From: Paenibacillus fonticola DSM 21315
GTDB taxonomy: Bacteria > Bacillota > Bacilli > Paenibacillales > Paenibacillaceae
Length of the DNA stretch: 64,000 nt
Assembly: GCF_000381905.1 (NCBI RefSeq)
Contig: NZ_KB907248.1
Coordinates: 1-64,000, forward strand
Direction of reading: 5' to 3'
The notes under the pieces are model-generated. The model was not told the origin of the DNA. It saw only the letters and a program-made list of their open reading frames with translations, and searched no databases. Below are positions 1 to 9,483 of the stretch, piece after piece (the stretch's first letter is position 1; every line of letters starts with the position of its first letter). Position numbers and translations under genes: made by a program.

Positions 1-149
1 CCCAGTTCTTTGATGAGTTTACGAAGTGCCGCCGCCGAATGTGGAATGCTCCCGTAATAGCGAGGGGCTTCCCCGGTTGAATCCGCAATGGCCACCGAAA
101 TTTTTTCTTTGGATACATCTAAACCGACGAATTTTGTGATAGACTGCAT
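1..149 (-). CDS. IS110-family transposase, N-terminal fragment (cut by window edge)
   Basis: The 49 visible codons on the minus strand begin MQSITKFVGLDVSKEKISVA. This is the typical start of IS110-type transposases, where FVGLDVSK carries the first acidic residue of the RuvC-like DEDD catalytic core. An ATG at 149 follows a GGAG about 10 bases upstream. The gene continues past the left edge, so whether it is intact is unknown. IS110 elements move by an unusual DEDD/serine transposase guided by a bridge RNA encoded in the element's end region, so the bases just upstream of this start could hold such an RNA; I could not recognise one. Family assignment rests on the N-terminus alone. Confidence 0.85.
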   Translation of the reverse strand, partial: MQSITKFVGLDVSKEKISVAIADSTGEAPRYYGSIPHSAAALRKLIKEL

Positions 150-631
150 AGTATCAGCTCTCCTTTGCTATGTAGCTCTGAAATGGTTGGTCTTTCCACT
201 TTCCATTTTAACCTACGAGATGTAGCAATGTGGAGGGCTGTCTGTTTATCGTTCATCATAGCTAGAATCAAACAACAGTCGCTGATAGCTAAAATCCAAT
301 TAGGCAGGCTCGCTGTACATAATATCCTTCTACCCAGAATTTTCGTTTCCCATATTTCCAATATTTACACTTTACTGCGCATGCTTCTCAAAGATCATTA
401 ACGAACTTTTCCCCTTCAGATATCCCATAAAGGATGTATGTGGTATTTGCACATCCGCTTTGTGTGAGCTAAACTGTAGCTCTTGTTTGCCATCCAAGAC
501 CACTCCCTCCCTTGAGCCTGAACATCTCAACTGTACAGAATGGTCTTGGTGGTCAAACCCTCGATCCCTCCACCCGCATAGCCGGTGGTTTTTGTTTCGC
601 CCGTTTCTCTCACTCAACTGGCTGAAGCCTA

Positions 632-667
632 AGTCATAACCACCGGCTAAGCCGACGGTTATGACTA
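632..667. repeat. Imperfect inverted repeat (AGTCATAACC ... GGTTATGACT)
   Basis: AGTCATAACC at the left arm is matched by GGTTATGACT at the right arm, with an inner CCGGCT facing AGCCG. A related ATAGCCGGTGGTT stands about 70 bp upstream. Clusters of such hairpins followed by a terminator-like stem are common at the right ends of IS200/IS605-type elements, but there is no tnpA or tnpB here, so that link is only a guess. Confidence 0.5.
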
Positions 668-675
668 TCTAAGAA

Positions 676-702
676 AGCCCCCAGTCGAACTGGGGGGTTT
701 TT
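676..702 (+). terminator. Rho-independent terminator-like hairpin
   Basis: CCCCCAG at 678-684 pairs with CTGGGGG at 690-696 across a 5-base loop and is followed by five T at 698-702. No clear plus-strand gene precedes it, so it may terminate a non-coding RNA or be the remnant end of a mobile element. Confidence 0.7.
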
Positions 703-712
703 AGACAATAAC

Positions 713-746
713 AGCAGGCTAGGGGATCAATCCCACCTAGCCTGCT
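713..746. repeat. 11-bp perfect inverted repeat
   Basis: AGCAGGCTAGG at 713-723 is exactly complementary to CCTAGCCTGCT at 736-746, with a 12-base loop. It lacks a T-run on either strand, so it is not an obvious terminator. Its function is unknown; it could be a protein site or a mobile-element end. Confidence 0.7.
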
Positions 747-966
747 CCGAAGCATCGATGGCACCACTTTATGGCGAGATTTAGAACGGCTCTGAGATTG
801 TTTTTTCGCCATAAACGATAACAATATCATTTTCGAGTCATTTTCGAGCCGTCCATTTTGGCAAATCTACACCTTTCATAGTACAAACTCCTTAACAGAT
901 TGCACGCTGCAGTGCATAGCTTTATCGGGTTAGTCTATATGTTGCCGCCCGAGAGAGATATCGGTC

Positions 967-3771
967 TTATGCCCGATAATTTGTACTTTTCACAGGCATG
1001 AACGGGCCTGGGCTGTTATATTTGCGATGCTTACGGCCTGACCAGACACTTCCCGCCCCTAGTAAAAACGTAGGAATGCCTGCGGCGACGATCGTCAGCG
1101 CCCAGTCGCGGAAATTAAGCGGAGCAGTCTTGAATATCGGCTGCAATGCTTCGATATATAGAACACCCAGCAGAAGAATGACCGAAGATAGAACCGCAAC
1201 TACGAGAAGGCGATTCTGCAAAATATTGCGATGAAAAATAGAGCGGGAGCTCCGACAATCGAATACATGGATGAGCTGGGCGATAACAAGCGTCGCGAAT
1301 GCTACGGATTGGGCCCGGACGAGCTGTCCCTCAGCTCCGTCATTGGCGTGCAGCGTAATCCAGAACGCACCGAGCGTACAAAAACCGATCAGGATGCCAC
1401 GGCTTAATATTTTCCAGCCGAGACGCCTTGCGAAGATGTTCTCCTTCGCTCCCCGCGGCTTATGCTCCATAAGATCTTTTTCTGGCTGATCCACCCCGAG
1501 CGCCATGGCAGGCAGGCCGTCCGTCACTAAATTAACCCATAGAATCTGAATCGGCATGAGCGGCAGCGGCAGGCCAGCCAGCATCGCAAACAACATCGTC
1601 AATATTTCACCTACGTTAGAAGCCAACAGGTAGCGGATAAATTTACGGATATTTTCATATATGTTTCTGCCTTCCTCGATTGCGGCGACGATGGACGAGA
1701 AGTTATCATCACTCAAAATAAGCGAGGAGGCCTCTTTGGACACGTCCGTTCCGGTTATTCCCATGGCGATCCCGATATCCGCTGCTTTGATCGCCGGGGC
1801 ATCATTGACTCCATCGCCAGTCATGGCCACCACATGGCCTTTGCGCTGCAGCGCTTTAACGATACGCAGCTTATGCTCCGGCGATACGCGGGAGTATACA
1901 TAGATGTCCTCAACCTTCTCATCCAGTTCCTCGTCACTAAGCAGTGCCAATTGCGAGCCTGAAACCGAGGTGCCTCCACGCTGCAAAATTCCCAAATCAT
2001 GGGCGATCGCTTCAGCGGTCAGGCCATGATCCCCAGTAATCATAACGGTCCTAATCCCTGCCCGGCGGCAGACGGCAATCGCCTCCCGCACTTCCCGCCG
2101 CGGCGGATCAATCATCCCGGTCAGGCCTACAAAGACAAGCTGGGATTCAACTGCTTCCTGATTACTCGCATTCTCTTGAGCCCGAAGCTCACGATAGGCT
2201 AAGCCAAGTACACGCAGAGCCCTTCGGGCCATTTCCTCATTCGCAGCCTGTACTTTAGAGCGTAAAGTCCCGGTAAAGGGAACGACCTTACCCTCCCATA
2301 ATATATAGGAACACCGCTCCAGCAACATATCAGGCGCGCCTTTAACAAATACGGTTTTGCCGCCTTGATGCGCGGCGATGACAGACATCCGCTTGCGCTG
2401 GGAATCAAACGGGAACTCATTCTCCCGCTTATACAGTCCACTGAGCTCATCAGCTGTATAACCCATTTTAGCGGCTAATGTGACAAGTGCCCCCTCCGTC
2501 GGATCCCCCTCCAGCTTCCATCGCGGGCTTTCCGGCTCATCCTGCCCTTTACGGCGATTGCGGCTGCCATCTTCGTCTTCCTCTTCGTAAATCTTGGCAT
2601 TACTGCAAAGCGAACTGATTTGCAATAATCGGGACAAGCTCCCGTCTTTTTTGGCGTCCAGTTTGTGATCCTGCTCTAAAATATGGCCGACGGGTTCATA
2701 CCCATTCCCCGTCACTTTCAGCGGACGTCCCTCCAGCCAAATATCCGTTACCATCATATTATTTTGCGTTAAAGTGCCGGTCTTGTCAGAACAGATGACC
2801 GAGGCGCAGCCAAGCGTTTCTACGGAAGGCAGCTTGCGAACAATCGCTTTGCGCTTGATCATCCGCTGTACTCCGAGCGCTAGAGCGATCGTAACGATCG
2901 CTGGCAAGCCTTCCGGGATCGCAGCGACAGCAAGGCTGACACCGGCAAAAAACATATTTCCGGCGGGCTGGCCGTGCATGATCCCTACTATGACGACGAG
3001 AACGGTCAAACCGAGGGACAAATAAATCAAAATTTTGCCAAGCTGCTCGAGCCTCCGTTGGAGCGGCGTCTCCTGCGCCTCTGTATTCTGGATCAGATCG
3101 GCAATTTTGCCCATCTCCGTTTCCATCCCCGTGCGGATGACTACGCCTCTCCCGCTTCCCCGGGTCACCATCGTCCCCATAAAGCCGATATTTTTCTGAT
3201 CCCCGAGCGGAACTTCGTTTTCCGGGATCGTCTCCGCATGCTTATTCACCGGATGGGATTCGCCGGTTAACGCGGATTCCTCCGCATCGAGACTGTTTGT
3301 CACTAGCCAACGAATATCGGCCGGAATACGGTCCCCGCTCTCCACCATGACGATATCACCTGGAACGAGTTCTCGCGCCGTAATATCGCGGAAGTGTCCT
3401 TCCCGCAGCACTTTAGCATGAGGAGCGGACAACTGTTTGAGCGCCCTAAGCGACCGCTCGGCGCGAAATTCCTGAATAAAGCCCAGGACCCCGTTAAGTA
3501 TGATGATGGCTATAATAGTAACGGCGTCCAAATATTCGCCGAGAAGTCCGGATATCAAAGTAGCTGCCATCAGTACGAGCATCATGAAATCCTTGAATTG
3601 GTTCAAGAAGAGGAGCAGCGGCGAAACTCTCTGCATTTCCTGCAGCTCATTCCATCCGCTTTGCTCCTGCCTGCGCCGCGCCTCTTCTTCGGTCAGCCCT
3701 TGCTCCCGCGAGACGCCGAACCGTTCGAGAAGCTCCTCCCCACTCCGCTGGTGCCAGTTTTTTTGTTCCAT
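967..3771 (-). CDS. yloB: SERCA-type calcium-translocating P-type ATPase (YloB-like)
   Basis: A 934-residue P2A-type ATPase expected to pump Ca2+ out of the cytoplasm across the cell membrane. Visible motifs in order are the actuator TGES (169-172), PEGLP in M4 (286-290), the phosphorylated aspartate in DKTGT (329-333), KGAP in the nucleotide domain (477-480), TGDGVNDAP (651-659), SNVGE in M5 (Asn719, Glu722) and NLVTDG in M6 (747-752). These match the M4, M5 and M6 Ca2+ ligands of SERCA. In M8 the SERCA Glu908 position reads IAQL, so one site may be altered; this was judged by eye. The gene is divergent from rqcH, the same pair that stands together as yloA-yloB in B. subtilis. Length is typical of bacterial members. 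Function as a Ca2+ pump follows from family membership. Confidence 0.93.
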   Translation of the reverse strand: MEQKNWHQRSGEELLERFGVSREQGLTEEEARRRQEQSGWNELQEMQRVSPLLLFLNQFKDFMMLVLMAATLISGLLGEYLDAVTIIAIIILNGVLGFIQEFRAERSLRALKQLSAPHAKVLREGHFRDITARELVPGDIVMVESGDRIPADIRWLVTNSLDAEESALTGESHPVNKHAETIPENEVPLGDQKNIGFMGTMVTRGSGRGVVIRTGMETEMGKIADLIQNTEAQETPLQRRLEQLGKILIYLSLGLTVLVVIVGIMHGQPAGNMFFAGVSLAVAAIPEGLPAIVTIALALGVQRMIKRKAIVRKLPSVETLGCASVICSDKTGTLTQNNMMVTDIWLEGRPLKVTGNGYEPVGHILEQDHKLDAKKDGSLSRLLQISSLCSNAKIYEEEDEDGSRNRRKGQDEPESPRWKLEGDPTEGALVTLAAKMGYTADELSGLYKRENEFPFDSQRKRMSVIAAHQGGKTVFVKGAPDMLLERCSYILWEGKVVPFTGTLRSKVQAANEEMARRALRVLGLAYRELRAQENASNQEAVESQLVFVGLTGMIDPPRREVREAIAVCRRAGIRTVMITGDHGLTAEAIAHDLGILQRGGTSVSGSQLALLSDEELDEKVEDIYVYSRVSPEHKLRIVKALQRKGHVVAMTGDGVNDAPAIKAADIGIAMGITGTDVSKEASSLILSDDNFSSIVAAIEEGRNIYENIRKFIRYLLASNVGEILTMLFAMLAGLPLPLMPIQILWVNLVTDGLPAMALGVDQPEKDLMEHKPRGAKENIFARRLGWKILSRGILIGFCTLGAFWITLHANDGAEGQLVRAQSVAFATLVIAQLIHVFDCRSSRSIFHRNILQNRLLVVAVLSSVILLLGVLYIEALQPIFKTAPLNFRDWALTIVAAGIPTFLLGAGSVWSGRKHRKYNSPGPFMPVKSTNYRA

Positions 3772-3956
3772 CCTCCCTATTCCCCTCCCGTATTTTATGC
3801 CGTTTTACAGAGCGAAGGCTTTTCCACCTAGGGTAAATGTATTCAGGCCAGTCCTAAATTATCACAGGGAAGGACTTAAGTTTTTACATGAAGTATGGCA
3901 TCATAGAGAGAGCGCGGTACGCGCCAAGGCACTTATAAGAGGGAGACTACACAATT

Positions 3957-5723
3957 ATGGCACTTGACGGAATCGTTACGCGTTCCATTGTCCACGAGCT
4001 GCAAATTTGCGTGGGCGGACGCATTAACAAAATACATCAGCCATCCGATAGCGATATTATTATCAATTTGAGATCCCAGGGCGCGAACCGGAGGCTGATT
4101 CTATCAGCCAATCCGACTTACCCGCGCGTTCACCTTACGGAGGAATCCTTTCCTAACCCGCAGGAGGCCCCTATGTTCTGCATGCTGCTGCGCAAGCACT
4201 GCGAGAGCGGCGTCATCGAAGCGATTACCCAGTACGGGATGGAGCGGATCATCGCGATCGATATCAGGCAGCGTGACGAGCTCGGTGACATTTCTGCCAA
4301 GCGAATCATTATCGAACTGATGGGGCGGCACAGCAACATTATCCTCATCGATCCCAACACGGGCGTGCAACTGGACGGCATTCACCATGTTACCCCTTCC
4401 ATCAGCAGCTACCGGGTCGTCATGCCCGGCTTCGCCTATACGAAGCCACCGGAGCAGCATAAGCTGAATCCGCTGGAAGCCGGGAAGGGGGAGTTTCTGT
4501 CAGCCTGGGGCGATGCCGGGGATGCAGCAGCAGAATCCAGTCATTGGCTGGTGCAGGCTTATAGCGGCCTCAGCCCGCTGATCGCGGACGAAATTTATTT
4601 CCGGGCTCGTCACATCGAAGCTGACGCCAAAGCTCCCCCTGTGCTAAAGCCTCTGGAACCTGAAGCGTTATGGTCGGCTTTCTCAGCCATGATGCTTGAT
4701 ATTGCCCGCCATCAATATCAGCCGATGACCGGCAACAACAGCAAGGGAAAGCATGTGTTTTCGGCCGTTCAGTTAAGCATGGTGCAGGAGGAAATTCGGA
4801 CGTACGACTCGATCAGCGCCTGCATGGAGGGCTATTACGGGGAAAAGGCGCTGCGCGATACCGTGAAGCAAAAGACGAGCGATCTGCTGCGTTTTCTGCA
4901 AAATGAGCGCAGCAAAAACATAAAAAAGCTGACGAAGCTGCAGGAGGATCTGGCAGAAGCTGAGGATGCCGAGAAATACCGGATCTCTGGAGATTTGCTC
5001 CTTGCCTCCCTTCACCAAATTGAAAAGGGCGATAAAGAAGCAGAGCTCATCAATTACTACGATGAAGAACAGAAGTCTCTGAAGGTATCCCTCGATCCGC
5101 TGCTGTCCCCGTCCGAGAATGCGCAGCGTTATTTTAAGAAATACAACAAATTCAAAAACAGCCTGACGGTTATCGATGAGCAAATGGACATCGCCCGCAG
5201 GGAGATCACTTATCTGGAGGGCTTGCTCCAACAATTAGATTACGCGACGTTAAACGATATTGATGAAATCCGCGAGGAACTGACCCAGCAGGGATACTTG
5301 AAGCAAAGAAGCAGCAAGAGCAAGAAAAAGAAGAAAAACGACCGCCCGACGCTCCATGTTTACACTTCGTCCGAAGGCATCGACATTTACGTCGGCAAGA
5401 ACAATCTGCAAAACGAGTACGTGACCAACCGGCTGGCCAGCCACAATGACACCTGGCTGCATACAAAGGACATCCCGGGCTCCCACGTCGTCATTCGAAG
5501 CGCCTCTTATGGGGAGGCCACATTAAACGAAGCGGCCCAGCTAGCAGCTTACTTCAGCCAGGCCAAGGAATCGAGCAGCGTACCCGTAGACTACACACTT
5601 ATCAGGCATGTCCGCAAACCAAATGGCGCAAAGCCTGGCTTCGTTATTTACGAGCAGCAGCGTACTCTGTTCGTTACACCCGACGAGGCGCTCGTTAAAA
5701 GCCTGCCTAATGCCATCAAATGA
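3957..5723 (+). CDS. rqcH: RqcH (Rqc2/NFACT family), ribosome-associated quality control protein
   Basis: A 588-residue NFACT protein. The N-terminal NFACT-N domain begins MALDGIVTRSIVHEL and contains MFCMLLRKH and MGRHSNIIL, hallmarks of the family. A coiled-coil middle (about 290-420) is followed by a Lys-rich linker and the NFACT-R domain (about 460-570, with NDTWLHTKDIPGSHV). In B. subtilis the homologue RqcH (YloA) binds stalled 50S subunits and recruits tRNA-Ala to add C-terminal alanine tails that mark nascent chains for degradation. The acidic-Arg pair reported as important for this (Asp97-Arg98 in B. subtilis) appears here as Glu96-Arg97, a conservative change. Older annotations call it a fibronectin-binding protein. 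A terminator follows at 5778-5830, so it is probably monocistronic. Confidence 0.93.
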   Translation: MALDGIVTRSIVHELQICVGGRINKIHQPSDSDIIINLRSQGANRRLILSANPTYPRVHLTEESFPNPQEAPMFCMLLRKHCESGVIEAITQYGMERIIAIDIRQRDELGDISAKRIIIELMGRHSNIILIDPNTGVQLDGIHHVTPSISSYRVVMPGFAYTKPPEQHKLNPLEAGKGEFLSAWGDAGDAAAESSHWLVQAYSGLSPLIADEIYFRARHIEADAKAPPVLKPLEPEALWSAFSAMMLDIARHQYQPMTGNNSKGKHVFSAVQLSMVQEEIRTYDSISACMEGYYGEKALRDTVKQKTSDLLRFLQNERSKNIKKLTKLQEDLAEAEDAEKYRISGDLLLASLHQIEKGDKEAELINYYDEEQKSLKVSLDPLLSPSENAQRYFKKYNKFKNSLTVIDEQMDIARREITYLEGLLQQLDYATLNDIDEIREELTQQGYLKQRSSKSKKKKKNDRPTLHVYTSSEGIDIYVGKNNLQNEYVTNRLASHNDTWLHTKDIPGSHVVIRSASYGEATLNEAAQLAAYFSQAKESSSVPVDYTLIRHVRKPNGAKPGFVIYEQQRTLFVTPDEALVKSLPNAIK

Positions 5724-5777
5724 GCAAATTAAACGGAAGTTTGATCCGATCGTCTTTACAACAAAAATACAACAAAA

Positions 5778-5830
5778 ATCCTTCGACCGTTTGCTGTTAT
5801 TCAGCTAATACCAGGTCGAAGGGTTTTTTT
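5778..5830 (+). terminator. Terminator of rqcH
   Basis: CCTTCGACC at 5780-5788 pairs with GGTCGAAGG at 5814-5822, followed by a run of seven T. It lies about 55 bp after the rqcH stop. Confidence 0.85.
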
Positions 5831-5861
5831 AAAGTTAGATAAGGCGCTTATTTCAAATTTA

Positions 5862-6730
5862 TCAGCTTAAACCCGAGCGAAGGCGAAGCTGTTCCAAGGT
5901 GCTTAACGGTACCGTGCGCGTGCCGATTTCCCCGTGAAAGACGATGCCCTGCCGAACGCCATGATAATCGGAGCCGGCAGTCGGGATCAGGTCGAATTCT
6001 TTCGCGATTTCCAGGTAACGCTGCTCGTCGGCTGGCCCATGGTCGGAGTGATACACTTCGATTCCCGCGGGTTGTCCCTGGGCAATAATCCGCTTGACCA
6101 GCTCGTCATCCCCATATAACCCGGGGTGCGCCAGCACGGGGGCGCCGCCAGCCTCGCGGATCCATTGCATCGCCTCCTCCGGAGCGATTCTGGGGACACT
6201 TGCATAGGCCGGCTTCCCTTCGCCGAGATAACGGTCAAAGGCATCCCGCATGTTCTCGGCATAGCCCTTGCGGACCAGCGCATCGGCGATATGCGGCCGG
6301 CCGATGCTCTCATCAGGACGTAGCGGCCGGCCAAGCCCTTCCTTGATTTCTTGGAGCGTCAGCGGCATCCGAGGGCGTGAAGCTTTTCCAAAATGAGATC
6401 GTTCCGCGCTTCCCGCGTAGCCCGGAGACTCTGCAATCTGCTCTGCAGCCTCTCATCCCCGGTATCGATATAATAACCCAGCACGTGAATGTCGCGGCCA
6501 GCCGCGACCGTGCTGATTTCAACGCCTGGGACTACCGTAATACCGTATTGCTGTCCGGCGACAAGCGCCTCTTCTATCCCGGCTACGGTATCATGATCGG
6601 TGATCGCTATGGCGGCCAGGCCCTTTTCTTTAGCGAGACGCACGTTTTCCGCCGGGGCGTTCATGCCGTCGGAGGCCCGGGTATGGGTATGCAAATCGCA
6701 AAATTCATGGCATGCTGTATCGTTCATCAT
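5862..6730 (-). pseudogene. PHP-domain phosphoesterase (TrpH-like), split by a frameshift
   Basis: Two abutting frames together make one PHP protein of about 290 residues. The upstream part (6359-6730, 123 codons) carries the metal-binding motifs DLHTHTRASDG, ITDHDT and GVEIS. The downstream part (5862-6368, 168 codons) carries GRPHIADALV, LAHPG and the closing GSDYHG. The first frame ends ...HALGCR-stop where relatives run on as HALG-x-PLTL; the second frame reads MPLTLQEI from the same place. One missing base near 6366-6370 explains this. Related enzymes hydrolyse 3',5'-nucleoside bisphosphates or short RNA. The ATGCCGCTGA overlap could allow reinitiation, but both halves of the active site are needed in one fold, so the gene is probably inactive or the base is a sequencing error. 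It lies 20 bp after the LysR gene on the same strand. Confidence 0.85.
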
Positions 6731-6750
6731 TGAATCTCCTCCTTAACGAT

Positions 6751-7656
6751 TTACAAAGGAAGCTTCTGTTCTCGTAAAAAGGTCAAAAAAGTAACCGCGG
6801 ATACCGGAAGCAGCGTAGATTTCAAATGGATCGAATAAAATTGGCGCTTGAACGTCACATCCTCGATATCGAGTACTTTTAGTAAACCAAGTGCAATTTC
6901 GTGCTTCACGGACGAGGGAGACAAAAAAGTAAGCCCAAAACCTGCCTCGACTGCAGATTTTACAGCGCCTGTACTGCCAAGCTCCATGACAATGTCCAGC
7001 TCGCCAAGCTCAATCCCGCTGCGCTCCAATTGATCCTCCATAACCTGACGAGTCCCCGAGCCTTTCTCGCGTAGCACAAACGGATAAGACAATACTTCCT
7101 GCAGCTTCATTGGCCCTTTCCCCACAAGCGGATGCCCGGCAGGCACGACCAGCTTCAATTCGTCCTCCATGACCGGCTCGGATATCATATCCGGATGGTG
7201 CACCGGCGCTTCGACCAGGCCGAAATTAAGCTGATGGCTTACGATTTCGTCAATGATTTGCGTCGTATTCATCACCTTCAGCACGATAGAAATGTGCGGA
7301 TACTGGCGGCCGAACGGGCCGAGCAGACGCGGCAGCACATATTCGCCGATCGTGAGGCTGGAGCCGAGCAGCAGGCGCCCTTCCAGCATAGAAGTGAACT
7401 GCGACATCGCCTTCTCGGTCTCGCGCATAAGCTCGATGCTTTTACGCGCATACGGATATAATGCTTTTCCTGCTTCGGTCAAATCGATACGCTTCGTCGA
7501 ACGGACTAGCAGCTTTGTGCCGAAATAATCCTCAAGCGATTGAATTTGCATCGTTACCGCAGGCTGGGTCATATGCAGCGCCTGCGCGGCCGCGGAAAAG
7601 CTGCCTCGCTGGGCGACGGTATAAAAAATATGTAATTGGTGATAATTCAAAGCCAT
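6751..7656 (-). CDS. LysR-family transcriptional regulator (CysL/YeiE-like)
   Basis: A 301-residue LysR protein. The N-terminal winged helix-turn-helix (about 1-60) reads LHIFYTVAQRGSFSAAAQAL followed by TQPAVTMQIQSLE. The rest (about 90-295) is a periplasmic-binding-protein-like effector domain. The overall style resembles CysL and related regulators of sulfur or selenium metabolism in Bacillales, but the effector is not visible from the sequence. LysR regulators usually control a divergent gene; here the neighbour (7764-8201) runs the same way behind a terminator, and the split PHP gene follows 20 bp downstream, possibly in one transcript. No obvious target is adjacent. Confidence 0.85.
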   Translation of the reverse strand: MALNYHQLHIFYTVAQRGSFSAAAQALHMTQPAVTMQIQSLEDYFGTKLLVRSTKRIDLTEAGKALYPYARKSIELMRETEKAMSQFTSMLEGRLLLGSSLTIGEYVLPRLLGPFGRQYPHISIVLKVMNTTQIIDEIVSHQLNFGLVEAPVHHPDMISEPVMEDELKLVVPAGHPLVGKGPMKLQEVLSYPFVLREKGSGTRQVMEDQLERSGIELGELDIVMELGSTGAVKSAVEAGFGLTFLSPSSVKHEIALGLLKVLDIEDVTFKRQFYSIHLKSTLLPVSAVTFLTFLREQKLPL

Positions 7657-7703
7657 TTTCGCTTCACTCCTTCTTCTCCATTACAATAGCATGTCTAGGC
7701 AAA

Positions 7704-7735
7704 CAAAAAAAGCAAACACCGGCAAGTGTCTGCTT
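7704..7735 (-). terminator. Terminator upstream of the lysR gene
   Basis: On the minus strand GCAGACAC pairs with GTGTTTGC (one G-U pair) and is followed by seven T. It ends the 7764-8201 transcript before the LysR gene. Confidence 0.8.
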
Positions 7736-7763
7736 CGTTCCAATATGCCATCGTTTCTACTCC

Positions 7764-8201
7764 CTATTTCCGCTTGCGGCTGTTCTTCATCAGCGTCATG
7801 CGCCGAGAATGCCTTAGCCAAGAATAATAGGACCGCAAGTCCCGCAGCTCAATTGTTTCGGACATGCGCCCAAGGAAAGTGACGATGATCATCCGATGCA
7901 TAGGTCTGCCGATCAAATCGTATTCGCCGGGAATTTCGGCAAATTCAGCGACCATGACCAGATCATCATCCACTAAATAGACGTCCTCTTCGTTACGGTA
8001 ATAATGTTTAATTCTGCCTTGCTTAAGACACTCCCAAGCCCAAGCAGCTATTTTATCAAACCCTTTAGTGTTACGGTCTATTCTATCGCGATACCGCATC
8101 ATGGCATGGTTAGTGATCACGATATCGGAGACTCTCTTATCGCCTAGTGTTATATGAAAAGCCTCGTAAGTTGCCCACCGTTCCGTAACCTTGTCCCTCA
8201 T
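7764..8201 (-). CDS. Conserved hypothetical protein, 145 residues
   Basis: I do not recognise a named family. The protein is soluble and basic at the C-terminus (HSRRMTLMKNSRKRK) and contains VITNHAMMRYRDRIDR near residue 30. That MRYRxR pattern is also seen in small toxin-like or RNA-binding proteins, but this is not diagnostic. The centre looks like a compact beta-rich fold (DVYLVDDDLVMVAEF). The start ATG has AAGGGG eight bases upstream and the gene has its own terminator, so it is very likely expressed. It sits alone between lysR and mgtC. Confidence 0.6.
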   Translation of the reverse strand: MRDKVTERWATYEAFHITLGDKRVSDIVITNHAMMRYRDRIDRNTKGFDKIAAWAWECLKQGRIKHYYRNEEDVYLVDDDLVMVAEFAEIPGEYDLIGRPMHRMIIVTFLGRMSETIELRDLRSYYSWLRHSRRMTLMKNSRKRK

Positions 8202-8326
8202 GACGCACCCCTTATGGATAATAATAGTAGGTCTTTATGACTAAGTACATTTACCTATAATCATACATCACTTTCCATTATTCTACAAGGGAGGCCTTGA
8301 TCTTAGAACCAAATCTATGAGAAAGA

Positions 8327-8983
8327 TTATTCCGCTTTAATTTTTTTCACCGATTCGCAGCTTCCTATAGTCAGCATGAGCGTCTCCAGGTCATAGCCGC
8401 CTTTGAGCTGCACGGTCAAAGATAGGGTCAACCACTGCTCTTCGCGCTCCATTTCAAAGGACAGCACGGTAATCTGAAGTTCTCCAAACTCCTTTAAAAC
8501 CCGTTCCAGCGCTTGCGGTTCATTCTCGAGCACAAGGACGATATTTTCCACTTTTGGAGAGGTCAACCGGCCTAAGCGGCCATGCAGCACGATTTGTCCC
8601 ACAAAAATAATCAGCATCACACCGATACCGACGAAATACATACCGGCCCCGACCGCCATGCCGATCCCCGCCGTCGCCCATATGCCCGCTGCCGTAGTCA
8701 GCCCCTTCACCGTATGCTTCTGCATGAATATCATGCCCGCCCCCAAAAAGCCAACCCCGCTCACGACACCGGCCGCGACTCTTGACGGATCGAGCGACAG
8801 ATTGCTCCAGCCGATCTGGTCCTGAAAACCGTACTTTGAAATGATAATCATAAGGGCAGAGCCAGCAGCCACGATAAAATGCGTCCGCACCCCCGCTTCC
8901 TTCATGCGGCTTTTTCGTTCGAAGCCGATGACATAGCCGCAAACTCCCGCAATCATCACGCGCAGCAGCAGCTCATACTCCAT
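8327..8983 (-). CDS. MgtC/SapB-family membrane protein
   Basis: A 218-residue protein with four or five hydrophobic segments in the first 140 residues. It has the family signature GFERKSRMKEAGVRTHFIV near residues 20-38 and GVGFLGAGMIF around 75-85. The soluble C-terminal part (about 145-218) resembles an ACT-like domain, as in MgtC. MgtC proteins aid growth at low Mg2+ and dampen the F-type ATP synthase in some pathogens; the role in Bacillales is less clear. The start ATG is supported by AGGAGG eight bases upstream. It is monocistronic by spacing. Confidence 0.88.
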   Translation of the reverse strand: MEYELLLRVMIAGVCGYVIGFERKSRMKEAGVRTHFIVAAGSALMIIISKYGFQDQIGWSNLSLDPSRVAAGVVSGVGFLGAGMIFMQKHTVKGLTTAAGIWATAGIGMAVGAGMYFVGIGVMLIIFVGQIVLHGRLGRLTSPKVENIVLVLENEPQALERVLKEFGELQITVLSFEMEREEQWLTLSLTVQLKGGYDLETLMLTIGSCESVKKIKAE

Positions 8984-9032
8984 GATTCCCGCCTCCTGAC
9001 GATGTTCTGCTCCATTCTGGGTGAAAACCGTT

Positions 9033-9082
9033 AAAAATAAAGAGCGCCCCGAAGGTCGCTCTGAAGGGTCGCTCTTTATTGT
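9033..9082. terminator. Hairpin terminator after ylbG
   Basis: ATAAAGAGCG at 9037-9046 pairs with CGCTCTTTAT at 9070-9079. On the minus strand the stem is followed by TTTTT, which fits the end of the ylbF-ylbG transcript. Confidence 0.75.
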
Positions 9083-9152
9083 ATCCCGCCGGCATTCTAA
9101 TAAGTCCTACGCCAATCGGGTCATGAATATTCGCACTCGTATAGAATATCTA

Positions 9153-9416
9153 CTACAATCCATAATAATGCGTCTTATCTGGAACTTCCTTCGAATATTC
9201 CGTCTTAATTTCATTGCGGTATGATCGTTCAATCTTGCGGACATAAGACAGCTTGCGGATATTTCGCATGATATCTTCAGCGCGTTCCGCATTTACATAC
9301 ATGACGACGTAATGCATCCGCCGGGATAAATAATGCACGCTCCCGTATTTCTCCAGATTTCTTGCCGCCTTCAGATCGCTTACCCATATGATATAGCCTG
9401 TACGTTCCGGAAACAT
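9153..9416 (-). CDS. ylbG: YlbG-family protein (DUF2129)
   Basis: An 87-residue protein beginning MFPERTGYIIWVSDLKAARN, with YGSVHYLSRRMHYVVMYV and YVRKIERSYR. It aligns along its whole length with B. subtilis YlbG. The family is small, cytosolic and without an assigned activity; it is often adjacent to ylbF, as here, 68 bp downstream of that gene on the same strand. A GGGGGG ribosome binding site stands about six bases before the ATG. Confidence 0.9.
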   Translation of the reverse strand: MFPERTGYIIWVSDLKAARNLEKYGSVHYLSRRMHYVVMYVNAERAEDIMRNIRKLSYVRKIERSYRNEIKTEYSKEVPDKTHYYGL

Positions 9417-9483
9417 CTAATCCCCCCAATTTCGTCGTCTGTAAATGATGGCGCCGCCGCCTTACACCGGCGGCGGCGCCCCG

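Larger units (their letters stand above)
150..966. other. Gene-poor stretch with hairpins next to an IS110 element
   Basis: About 800 bp without a convincing gene. Open frames of about 80 codons occur on both strands, but none has a good ribosome binding site or a recognisable protein. The stretch holds an imperfect inverted repeat at 632-667, a terminator-like hairpin at 678-697 and an 11-bp perfect inverted repeat at 713-746. The right end (about 921-980) has TTATCGGG facing CCCGATAA around the stop of the calcium ATPase gene, possibly its terminator. The left part is probably the flank or non-coding end of the IS110 element. Confidence 0.5.

Noticed and set aside
372..617. 81-codon minus-strand frame near the IS110 fragment
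   Set aside because: No ribosome binding site, no recognisable protein, and it crosses hairpin DNA.
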